A DNA stretch of 5,528 bases, from NCBI GenBank assembly GCA_002405995.1, contig DHMW01000047.1:1-5528 (forward strand). Direction: 5' to 3'. A program made the translations under genes and the position numbers. Source of the DNA: Oscillospiraceae bacterium UBA4632. Its GTDB lineage: Bacteria; Bacillota; Clostridia; Oscillospirales; Oscillospiraceae. Position 1 is the first letter of the stretch. Every line of letters starts with the position of its first letter. The notes beneath the pieces are model-generated. The model saw only the letters and a list, made by a program, of their open reading frames with translations, was not told where the DNA came from and did no database searches. This document shows positions 1 through 5,528 of this stretch, one piece after another.

Positions 1-96
1 AATTACGCGACCTCGTGTCGCGCATAGACGCAGGGATTGTGCATTTAGTTCCCGCTTTTTCAAAACTGCCTTATATTTATGAAGGAGCAGCAATGA

Positions 97-131
97 ACAA
101 AGAGGGCCGCGCACAGCGCAGCCCTCTTTGT
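97..131 (-). terminator. Hairpin, possible terminator of the hydroxy-acid oxidase gene
   Basis: A perfect 11-bp stem pairs ACAAAGAGGGC (97-107) with GCCCTCTTTGT (121-131). Inside the 13-nt loop, GCGC (109-112) can pair with GCGC (116-119) across a single mismatch. It lies 67 nt beyond the oxidase stop codon. In the leftward direction the arm ends in CTCTTTGTTCATT, which is U-rich but not a clean U-tract. It could also act on rightward transcription entering from the left. The structure is certain from the sequence; the terminator role is inferred. Confidence 0.55.
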
Positions 132-153
132 CCTGAAATTGCCCGATTTTCAC

Positions 154-182
154 TTGTCAGCACTTTTTCGCAGTGCTATACT
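154..182 (+). promoter_or_regulatory. Near-consensus sigma-A promoter, rightward, with dyad in its spacer
   Basis: TTGTCA (154-159) and TATACT (177-182) each match the consensus at 5 of 6 positions and are separated by exactly 17 bp. TGC directly before the -10 forms an extended -10. Transcription would start near 189 and run antisense into the 3' end of the hydroxy-acid oxidase gene. An inverted repeat AGCACT (159-164) / AGTGCT (172-177) with a 7-nt centre fills the spacer and could be an operator or a transcript-independent coincidence. No rightward gene with a ribosome binding site follows before 1302. Confidence 0.45.
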
Positions 183-197
183 ATATTGTCGTACCGC

Positions 198-1217
198 TCA
201 GAACTCGTAAAGCATGGAGCGGTCGATCTCCGCGAGCGTGTGCGCGCCGCACATACGCATTGTGTCGGCAAGCTCCGCTTTGAGCTTTTGGACATAGAGC
301 TTTACGCCCTCTTCTCCGCCGCCGTATACGGCGGTAACGAACGGCCGACCGATCAGCACTGCGTCCGCGCCGAGCGCGAGCGCCTTGAACACATCCATGC
401 CGCTTCGGATGCCGCCGTCCACCAGAACGGTCATCTTCCCGCCAACGGCGTCCACGATCTCCGGCAGCACTTCTGCCGTCGCGGGGCAATGATCCAGCAC
501 ACGCCCGCCGTGGTTCGAGACGACGATGCCGCTCGCCCCCGCCTCCAGCGCCTTTTTCGCGCCGCGCACGGTCATAATGCCCTTCAGAATGAACGGACGC
601 TGCGCCCATGAGACGATCTCTTTCAATTCCTCAACGCTCTTGCTGCCCGCCGGCGGAGTAAGCCCCTGCAGAAACGGCAGTCCGGCCGCATCGATGTCCA
701 TAGCAATGGCAACCGGCTCCGCCGCCTTGACAAGCGCAAATTTATCGCAGATCGTATCCATATCCCACGGCTTGATGGTCGGAACGCCGCAGCCGCCGTT
801 CGCTCTCAGCGCCTTTACCGCGCCCTCGACGACCTTCGGGTCGGTGCCGTCGCCGGTGAAGGCAAGGATGTCCGCGTTTGCGCAGGCGCGCACCAGGATA
901 TCATTATAGGCGAGATCGTCGTACTTGTCGCCGTAGTGCAGGCGCATCGCGCCCACCGGCGCGGCGAACACCGGCAGGGCAAACGTTCTGCCGAACAGCG
1001 TAAACGAGGTGTCCACCGGCGCGTTTTCGCAGATGGTGTCCATGTTCACGCACAGCGCGCGCCACTTCTCCGCATTGCGGATGAAGCCCGTGCCCTCGCC
1101 CTTGGCGCCGGGACCCGGCATCGTATTGCGGCAGGCCCTGCCGTTGCAGTCGCTGCATGCCTTGCAGTAAGGGCCGATGCAGGTCCTTGCGTTTTCCAGC
1201 ACTTCCTGATAAGTCAT
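198..1217 (-). CDS. FMN-dependent alpha-hydroxy-acid oxidizing protein with N-terminal Cys cluster
   Basis: A 339-residue protein of the glycolate oxidase / L-lactate dehydrogenase (FMN) family. These TIM-barrel flavoenzymes oxidise 2-hydroxy acids to 2-oxo acids; the substrate here is unknown. Visible motifs are LKGI with the FMN-contacting Lys212, SNHGGR at 234-239 (catalytic His236, substrate-binding Arg239), VDGGIRSG at 266-273, and IGRPF at 289-293 for the FMN phosphate. Asp176 sits where the family's active-site Asp is expected. The N-terminus is unlike classical glycolate oxidase: it has Cys13, 18, 21, 24 and 29 (C-x4-C-x2-C-x2-C-x4-C). I recall this from clostridial relatives, so it is probably a subfamily trait. 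The start at 1217 is preferred because AAGGGG lies 10 nt upstream; an in-frame ATG at 1226 would leave only 1 nt after that site. The open frame continues upstream to 2387, but that part is antisense to the Mur ligase gene. The gene is divergent from that ligase. No signal peptide is visible, so it is likely cytoplasmic. Confidence 0.94.
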   Translation of the reverse strand: MTYQEVLENARTCIGPYCKACSDCNGRACRNTMPGPGAKGEGTGFIRNAEKWRALCVNMDTICENAPVDTSFTLFGRTFALPVFAAPVGAMRLHYGDKYDDLAYNDILVRACANADILAFTGDGTDPKVVEGAVKALRANGGCGVPTIKPWDMDTICDKFALVKAAEPVAIAMDIDAAGLPFLQGLTPPAGSKSVEELKEIVSWAQRPFILKGIMTVRGAKKALEAGASGIVVSNHGGRVLDHCPATAEVLPEIVDAVGGKMTVLVDGGIRSGMDVFKALALGADAVLIGRPFVTAVYGGGEEGVKLYVQKLKAELADTMRMCGAHTLAEIDRSMLYEF

Positions 1218-1227
1218 GATAAGCATT

Positions 1228-1233
1228 CCCCTT
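1228..1233 (-). promoter_or_regulatory. Ribosome binding site that decides the oxidase start
   Basis: AAGGGG on the minus strand is the only purine-rich site near the two possible ATG codons. It is 10 nt from the ATG at 1217 and 1 nt from the ATG at 1226, so translation should start at 1217. Confidence 0.6.
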
Positions 1234-1255
1234 TCGGAAACAGTTTGCTTTCTAT

Positions 1256-1283
1256 ATTTTAGCGTGTCCTGCCAAAAAAGCAA
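1256..1283 (-). promoter_or_regulatory. Likely promoter of the hydroxy-acid oxidase gene
   Basis: On the minus strand, TTGCTT (1283-1278) and TAAAAT (1261-1256) form a -35/-10 pair with a 16-bp spacer. The -10 lies about 38 nt upstream of the start codon at 1217, leaving room for the AAGGGG ribosome binding site. TTGCTT matches the consensus at 3 clear positions, so the pair is moderate. A -10 of TATATT (1253-1258) for the divergent Mur ligase gene overlaps it on the other strand, but its -35 is weak. Confidence 0.45.
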
Positions 1284-1288
1284 GACCC

Positions 1289-1295
1289 AAAGGAG
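1289..1295 (+). promoter_or_regulatory. Ribosome binding site of the Mur ligase fusion gene
   Basis: AAAGGAG with a 6-nt spacer to the ATG at 1302. It supports this start over any internal methionine, and the encoded N-terminus has the length expected for a MurE N-terminal domain. Confidence 0.8.
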
Positions 1296-1301
1296 CCGCC
1301 T

Positions 1302-4049
1302 ATGAACACCGTCCACACCCTGAAGGAATATATCGATGCACTGCGCGGGGCAGGCATTCTGGTCGAAAGCACCGTGAGCGACCAGCTTGCCGCGCGTGCG
1401 GTCCGATGCCTCACCTACGACACGCGCGCACTGGGTGAGGACGCGCTTTTCATCTGCAAGGGCGCGCATTTCAAGGAGGAATACCTGCGCGACGCGCTCT
1501 CGCACGGCGCGATCGCCTACGTTGCCGAGAAAAAGCACAACGCGGACGCGCCCTGCATCCTCGTCAGCGACATCCGCTATTCTCTCGTCGTGCTCGGTCA
1601 GCTCTTTTATAACCACGTGACGGACAAGCTGACAAGCATCGGCATCACCGGCACGAAGGGCAAGAGCACCACAGCCTACTATGTGCGCTATATCCTCAAC
1701 GACTGGCTGTGCGCGCAGGGCAGGCCAGAATGTGCCATTCTCTCCTCCATCGACAATTACGACGGCAAGAGCACCGAGGAGTCCCACATCACCACGCCCG
1801 AGGTGCTCGAGCTCTACCGGCACTTCGAAAACGCCTATGAGAGCGGCATTTCGCACCTCGTGATGGAGGCCTCGTCCCAGGCGCTCAAATATGGCCGCGT
1901 GCGCGGCATCACGTTCGACGTGGGCGCGTTTCTGAACATCGGCAGCGACCATATCAGTCCCATCGAGCATCCGGATTTTGAGGATTACTTCACCTCCAAG
2001 CTGAAAATTTTCGATTCCTGCCGCGTCGGCTGCGTCAATACCGACGCCAAGTACGCTGACCGCGTCATCGAATATGCCAAGGGCCGCTGCGAACTCATCA
2101 CCTTCGGCTCTCACGAAACGGACACTGTTTACTGCAAGCGCACCGAAAAGCGCGCCGACGGGCTTTATTTCACCGTTGTCTCCCCAAAATATAATGGCGA
2201 ATTTTCCATCACCATGCCCGGTCTTTTCAACATCTCCAACGCCCTCGCTGCCATGGCCATCTGCATGGCGCTCGACGTACCGGAGGAATATGTGCGCTCG
2301 GGCCTTCGCAAGGCGCGCGCCGCGGGGCGGATGCAGATCTATGAGAGCCGGGACAAAAACGTCGCCGTCATCGTCGATTATGCGCACAACCGCATGAGCT
2401 TCGATGCGCTCTACCGCTCAACGAAGATCGAATACCCCGGCCGCACAATGATCTCTGTGTTCGGCTGCCCCGGCTCCCACGCGCTCCAGCGCAGAAAGGA
2501 CCTCGGCGAGCTGAGCGGGCAGAACTGCGACTTCGTCTACATCACCGAGGAGGACTCCGGCGAGGAGCCGTTCGCGCAGATCGCCGCCGGCATCGAAAAG
2601 CACGTCGCCTGCCCGCACCTCGTGCTGGAGGACCGCGCCGAGTGCATCCGCCGCGCCATTCTGAACGACACAGGCGCGCGCGTCGTGCTGCTGACCGGCA
2701 AGGGCGAGGAAACGACGATGAAGCGCGGCAGCGTTTTTGTCCCTTACCCCAGCGACGTGGAGCTGACGCTCAGATACCTCGCCGAATACGACGCGCAGCA
2801 CCCCGTCTCCGCCACCATCCTGCGTGAGCGGAAAAAGCAGGACTTTCTCCCCATCATCCTCGGCAGCGACGAGAACGCCTACGGCACGGCGCGGCTCTTT
2901 CAGGAGGCCTACCGCGTCGCGCCGCTGCTGCTGTGCACGCAGCAGCTCGTCCCCACGCGCCATTCTCACCTTTTCACCTGCCGCATCATTCCCGATTTTG
3001 AACGCGAGAAGGTCTTTCCCAGCGCGCTGCTCGGCGTGCTGCGGGAGTGCGCGCAGCAATATGAAAAGCTGCTCGTCATTCCCTGCTCGGATTATTATAC
3101 AGGCTTGCTCTGCCGCCACTACGGCCATTTCGAGGGGCTGATCGCAAACCGCTTTATCTCCGAGGCGCTGCTTGAGACCTTTGATACGAAGGATAAGTTC
3201 TACGCCCTCTGCGAGCAGTACGGCATGGACTATCCCAAGACCGTTATCGTTTCCCCCGATGGGCGCGAGGATGCCGTCTCCCATCTCCCGTTCGGCTTCC
3301 CCATCGTCGTCAAGCCCGAGAATTCCAACGCGCTCGACTATCTCCGCTGCCATTTTGAGGGGCAGAAAAAAGTATTCTTCTTCGATACAAAGGAGCAGTA
3401 CCTCGAGATGATCCGGCGCATGAACGAATCGGACTACCGCGGCAAGCTCATTTTGCAGGAGTTCATCCCCGGCGGGGACGACGCGATGCGCGTGCTCAAC
3501 AGCTATTCCGACGCAGACGGCCGCGTGCGCGCGATGTGCCTCGGCCAGCCGGTGCTCGAATACTACGACCCCAAGTCCGTCGGCAACTACGCCGCCATCC
3601 TCTCGCGCGGCGACCAGGCGCTGTACGATAAGATGCAGGAATTTCTCGAAAAGCTCGGCTATGTCGGCTTTTCCAACATCGACATGAAGTACGACTGCCG
3701 CACGGGTCGCTACGTGCTCTTTGAGATCAACCCCCGCCTTGGCCGCAGCAGCTACTTCTGCCGCGCCGCGGGGCTGAACATGATGAAGCTCCTGACCGAC
3801 GACGTCGTCTACGGGCGGCGCGAGGAATGCGTCTATAACCACACCGTCGCCCTCTGGCAGAACGTGCCCACCGGCATCCTGCACCGCTATGTGAGAAACG
3901 CGGAGCTTTCCGGGGAGCTGCGCGATTTCAAGGGCACGCACACGCTCTTCTGCCGCGGCGACCTGCCGCTGCCGCGCCTCTGCTGCCTGCTGCGCTACTA
4001 CGCTGCGCAGTACCACAATTTCCGCGACTACTATTTCGAGAAAAAGTGA
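1302..4049 (+). CDS. murE: MurE-type Mur ligase fused to D-aspartate-ligase-like ATP-grasp enzyme
   Basis: A 915-residue cytoplasmic two-module ligase. Residues 1-490 form a complete MurE: an N-terminal uridine-binding domain (about 24-105), a central ATPase domain with P-loop GITGTKGKST (114-123), TTPE (164-167), MEASSQAL (188-195), DH (216-217), the Lys233 position expected to be carbamylated, and FNISNALAA (309-317), then a C-terminal domain with VDYAHN (358-363) and GKGEE (466-470). MurE adds residue 3 to UDP-MurNAc-L-Ala-D-Glu. The DAP-specific DNPR motif is replaced by EDSG (417-420). GTKGK, SSQA, PIEHP.FEDYF and DYAHN match streptococcal L-Lys MurE as I remember it. A linker of about 20 residues leads to residues 514-915, which resemble enterococcal D-aspartate ligase: LGSDENAYGTAR (520-531), PIVVKP (667-672), LILQEFIPGGDD (716-727) and FEINPRLGRSS (807-817), with Glu808 and Asn810 as likely Mg ligands. 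The length of about 400 residues fits a whole ligase. AAAGGAG lies 6 nt before the ATG. The gene could belong to a second, non-canonical wall or peptide pathway rather than being the only murE. Confidence 0.93.
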   Translation: MNTVHTLKEYIDALRGAGILVESTVSDQLAARAVRCLTYDTRALGEDALFICKGAHFKEEYLRDALSHGAIAYVAEKKHNADAPCILVSDIRYSLVVLGQLFYNHVTDKLTSIGITGTKGKSTTAYYVRYILNDWLCAQGRPECAILSSIDNYDGKSTEESHITTPEVLELYRHFENAYESGISHLVMEASSQALKYGRVRGITFDVGAFLNIGSDHISPIEHPDFEDYFTSKLKIFDSCRVGCVNTDAKYADRVIEYAKGRCELITFGSHETDTVYCKRTEKRADGLYFTVVSPKYNGEFSITMPGLFNISNALAAMAICMALDVPEEYVRSGLRKARAAGRMQIYESRDKNVAVIVDYAHNRMSFDALYRSTKIEYPGRTMISVFGCPGSHALQRRKDLGELSGQNCDFVYITEEDSGEEPFAQIAAGIEKHVACPHLVLEDRAECIRRAILNDTGARVVLLTGKGEETTMKRGSVFVPYPSDVELTLRYLAEYDAQHPVSATILRERKKQDFLPIILGSDENAYGTARLFQEAYRVAPLLLCTQQLVPTRHSHLFTCRIIPDFEREKVFPSALLGVLRECAQQYEKLLVIPCSDYYTGLLCRHYGHFEGLIANRFISEALLETFDTKDKFYALCEQYGMDYPKTVIVSPDGREDAVSHLPFGFPIVVKPENSNALDYLRCHFEGQKKVFFFDTKEQYLEMIRRMNESDYRGKLILQEFIPGGDDAMRVLNSYSDADGRVRAMCLGQPVLEYYDPKSVGNYAAILSRGDQALYDKMQEFLEKLGYVGFSNIDMKYDCRTGRYVLFEINPRLGRSSYFCRAAGLNMMKLLTDDVVYGRREECVYNHTVALWQNVPTGILHRYVRNAELSGELRDFKGTHTLFCRGDLPLPRLCCLLRYYAAQYHNFRDYYFEKK

Positions 4050-4085
4050 CCGCAGCAGGAAAAGCGCCGCTCCAGCGCAGAAAAA

Positions 4086-4111
4086 TGCAAAAAAGCGCTG
4101 TCCCTTTTGCA
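4086..4111. promoter_or_regulatory. Dyad overlapping the -35 of the nitroreductase promoter
   Basis: A perfect 7-bp inverted repeat, TGCAAAA (4086-4092) and TTTTGCA (4105-4111), is separated by 12 nt. It is centred on the -35 region of the nitroreductase promoter, where a repressor could block RNA polymerase. It is not followed by a U-tract, so it is a poor terminator for the upstream Mur ligase gene. The operator role is inferred from position only. Confidence 0.3.
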
Positions 4112-4118
4112 CCGCCCG

Positions 4119-4127
4119 TGGTATAAT
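4119..4127 (+). promoter_or_regulatory. Extended -10 promoter of the nitroreductase gene
   Basis: TGGTATAAT is a perfect TATAAT hexamer with an upstream TG extension. The best -35 is weak (CTGTCC at 4098-4103, 18-bp spacer), which fits an extended -10 promoter. Transcription would start near 4134, giving a leader of about 28 nt that carries AGGAGG (4149-4154). Confidence 0.7.
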
Positions 4128-4161
4128 AGCCTCATCACATCGGCTGACAGGAGGAAGCCCC

Positions 4162-4836
4162 ATGACCATGCTCGAAGCGATCCTTGCGCGCCACAGCGTG
4201 CGCGCGTATCTTGACAGGCCCATCGGCGCCGAAGCGGCCGCCGCCCTGCGCGCCGAGGTGGAGCGCTGCAACGAGGAGGGCGGCCTGCATATCCAGCTCA
4301 TCACCGATGAGCCGGACGCCTTCGGCGGCTTTATGGCACATTACGGCAAGTTTACCGGCGTGCGGAACTACATCGCCCTCGTGGGCAAAAAGGGAAAGGA
4401 GCTGGATGAAAAGCTCGGCTGGTACGGCGAGCGGCTCGTCCTGCTGGCGCAGACGCTGGGGCTGAACACCTGCTGGGTCGGTCTTTCGTTCAGCCGCGGC
4501 CAGGCGAGAAAGCGCATCGCGGTCGGCAAGGGCGAAGAGCTGCGCCTTGTCATCGCCCTCGGCTACGGTGAAAACGAAGGCGCTGAGCACGAGAGCCGCC
4601 CCATGCGCGAATGCTGCCGGGCGGAGGGTACCATGCCCGAATGGTTCGGCCGCGGCATGAAGGCGGCGATGCTCGCCCCCACGGCGGTCAACCAGCAGCG
4701 CTTTCGCTTCACGCTCCTGCCGGACGGCGCGGTCAAGGCCGAGAGCCTCGGCGGGCCGTACAGCAAGGTCGATCTCGGCATCGTCAAGTACCATTTCGCC
4801 CAGCTCGCGGGCGAGGAAAATTTCACCTGGGCGTAA
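4162..4836 (+). CDS. Nitroreductase-fold flavoprotein, TM1586 type
   Basis: A 224-residue soluble protein of the putative TM nitroreductase group (the TM1586_NiRdase Pfam family), flavin-dependent oxidoreductases whose physiological substrates are mostly unknown. The N-terminal RHSVRAY (10-16) is the usual FMN-phosphate-binding start of nitroreductases. LGLNTCWVGL (99-108) matches the central segment, and LAPTAVNQQ (171-179) is the repeated SAPTA.N.QP-like flavin motif that defines this subgroup. DLGIVKYHF (204-212) is the typical C-terminal helix. The length fits the family, so the gene is intact. The start at 4162 is set by AGGAGG (4149-4154) with a 7-nt spacer; a second in-frame ATG at 4168 is less well placed. 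It has its own likely promoter and a strong hairpin downstream, so it is probably monocistronic or a short unit with the secreted-protein gene. Family assignment is firm; the reaction is not known. Confidence 0.93.
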   Translation: MTMLEAILARHSVRAYLDRPIGAEAAAALRAEVERCNEEGGLHIQLITDEPDAFGGFMAHYGKFTGVRNYIALVGKKGKELDEKLGWYGERLVLLAQTLGLNTCWVGLSFSRGQARKRIAVGKGEELRLVIALGYGENEGAEHESRPMRECCRAEGTMPEWFGRGMKAAMLAPTAVNQQRFRFTLLPDGAVKAESLGGPYSKVDLGIVKYHFAQLAGEENFTWA

Positions 4837-4853
4837 CGGTCCGCAGAAAAAAC

Positions 4854-4883
4854 GCGCGCGGCGGGAACTTTTCCGCCGCGCGC
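4854..4883 (+). terminator. Strong GC hairpin after the nitroreductase gene, possibly bidirectional terminator
   Basis: A perfect 11-bp stem pairs GCGCGCGGCGG (4854-4864) with CCGCCGCGCGC (4873-4883); G4865-T4872 and A4866-T4871 can extend it, leaving a 4-nt loop. It starts 17 nt after the nitroreductase stop. Rightward it is followed only by TTCGTCT, a poor U-tract. Leftward it is followed by six U residues (from A4847-4852), so it would end leftward transcription better than rightward. It may only attenuate readthrough into the secreted-protein gene, for which no clear -10/-35 pair is seen between 4884 and 4922. Confidence 0.7.
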
Positions 4884-4938
4884 TTCGTCTGAAGATCCGG
4901 AAGATGGAACACCCCTGCACAAAAAGGAGGAAATCTGG

Positions 4939-5528
4939 ATGAAACGGAAATCTCTTCGTGCGCTTGTGTGCGCGCTCCTCGCGTCTCTTGCGCTCACGGT
5001 CTTTGCCTTTGCCGACTTCGGGCCAAAGCCCCAGCTCACCGTGCGCGTCAAAGACGCGCCGCAGGAACCCTACTATCTCGACCTGCTCGCCGAGGGCGAT
5101 TGGAACGCAGAAGACGCGGACAGCAACGACGGCATCGACCGGAGCTATCACGACAAAGAGGATACGCTCGACCCCGATCTTTTAGCGCTTCTGCGCAGCA
5201 ACGTTCCCTCGGGCTGGCACGCCTGCGTGGCGCAGGGCACGACCGGCGCGCCAATCTACGGTGAGCTGTACGCAGAGGGCACGGATACCTCCGGCAATGA
5301 TCTGCACGTTTTCGGCTATCACGGCGTACCGAGCGCCTATCGCATCATCCTTGTCACGCAGTCCGGCAAGGTCTGGATCTCCGACACGCTCGAACGCAAG
5401 GTGCTGCAATCGAGCGTGACCGTTCACTGGGCGGACGATGCAGAAGGCGCCACCGTCACCGTCCCCTCGACCGTCACCGGCTATCTGCTGCAATTCCTTG
5501 CAACGCTCGTGCCGACACTTCTCATTGA
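4939..5528 (+). CDS. Secreted or membrane-anchored protein of unknown function, 3' end outside window
   Basis: The frame is open from 4939 to the right edge, giving 196 complete codons plus two bases and no stop, so the gene is partial. AAAGGAGG (4923-4930) lies 8 nt before the ATG. Residues 1-25 form a classical signal peptide: a basic start (MKRK), a hydrophobic core, and AFA before Asp26 as a likely signal peptidase I site. The mature part begins DFGPKPQLTVRV and is acidic around 50-80 (DWNAEDADSNDGID), with a Trp/Tyr-rich middle. From about residue 181 (GYLLQFLATLVPTLLI) it becomes hydrophobic, which suggests a C-terminal membrane helix cut by the window edge. The D-(M/F)-G-P-K-P start followed by a late membrane segment resembles a family of uncharacterised proteins common in gut Clostridia, as I remember it. 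The mature domain would then face outside with a C-terminal anchor. Function is unknown; no catalytic motif is seen. Confidence 0.8.
   Translation, partial: MKRKSLRALVCALLASLALTVFAFADFGPKPQLTVRVKDAPQEPYYLDLLAEGDWNAEDADSNDGIDRSYHDKEDTLDPDLLALLRSNVPSGWHACVAQGTTGAPIYGELYAEGTDTSGNDLHVFGYHGVPSAYRIILVTQSGKVWISDTLERKVLQSSVTVHWADDAEGATVTVPSTVTGYLLQFLATLVPTLLI

Noticed and set aside
6..22. 6-bp hairpin CGCGAC / GTCGCG at the left edge
   Set aside because: Short stem with no U-tract; too little upstream sequence to assign it to any gene.
159..177. Dyad as a genuine CIRCE operator for HrcA
   Set aside because: The gap between the core halves is 4 nt shorter than in CIRCE and no chaperone gene follows.
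15..611. Plus-strand open frame of 198 codons starting at GTG
   Set aside because: Mostly antisense to the oxidase gene, no recognisable domain, and the only good ribosome binding site inside it (81-87) leads into a hairpin.
1218..2387. Upstream extension of the minus-strand oxidase reading frame to 729 residues
   Set aside because: The added part is antisense to the Mur ligase module, shows no family motif, and a ribosome binding site fits the start at 1217.
2841..4049. ATP-grasp part as a separate gene
   Set aside because: The frame is continuous through the linker, with no stop or clear ribosome binding site and start codon at the module boundary.
4050..4118. Rho-independent terminator after the Mur ligase fusion gene
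   Set aside because: Only short stems (GCGC pairs of 4-5 bp) or the A/T-rich dyad at 4086-4111 are present, and none has a following U-tract.
2418..4304. Long minus-strand open frame of 628 codons opposite the Mur ligase fusion
   Set aside because: Low-complexity Ala/Val/Arg-rich translation typical of the antisense strand of GC-rich genes; the plus-strand frame has unmistakable ligase motifs.
4135..5151. Minus-strand open frame of 338 codons opposite the nitroreductase and secreted-protein genes
   Set aside because: It crosses two well-supported plus-strand genes and a GC hairpin, has no family motif, and looks compositional.

Overview
The window looks like chromosomal DNA from a GC-rich Firmicute (roughly 60% GC, judged by eye), most likely an Oscillospiraceae/Ruminococcaceae-type gut Clostridium. 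The reasons are the strong AGGAGG-type ribosome binding sites, the Cys-rich subtype of alpha-hydroxy-acid oxidase, a TM1586-type nitroreductase, and a secreted protein whose mature N-terminus (DFGPKP) resembles a family I remember from these bacteria. The lineage is inference. I see no phage, transposon, CRISPR, tRNA or rRNA.

Layout. Bases 1-197 hold no gene I can support. They contain a GC-rich hairpin that may terminate the leftward gene and a near-consensus rightward promoter with a dyad between its -35 and -10. Bases 198-1217 (minus) encode an FMN-dependent alpha-hydroxy-acid oxidizing enzyme with an N-terminal cysteine cluster. The 84-bp gap 1218-1301 is a divergent promoter region. Bases 1302-4049 (plus) encode a 915-residue two-module enzyme: a MurE-type Mur ligase followed by a full-length D-aspartate-ligase-like ATP-grasp enzyme. 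After a 112-bp gap with an extended -10 promoter and a dyad over its -35, bases 4162-4836 (plus) encode a nitroreductase-fold flavoprotein. A strong hairpin follows, and then a secreted or membrane-anchored protein of unknown function starts at 4939 and runs off the right edge.

The most interesting object is the MurE/ATP-grasp fusion. Its Mur ligase half shares distinctive motifs with streptococcal-type L-lysine-adding MurE and lacks the DNPR motif of diaminopimelate-adding MurE. Its second half resembles the ligase that attaches D-aspartate to the lysine side chain of peptidoglycan precursors. One polypeptide could therefore add the third stem residue and then the first cross-bridge residue. 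This is inference from motifs. The flanking flavoenzymes have no evident link to cell-wall synthesis, so the window looks like independent single-gene transcription units rather than one pathway operon.
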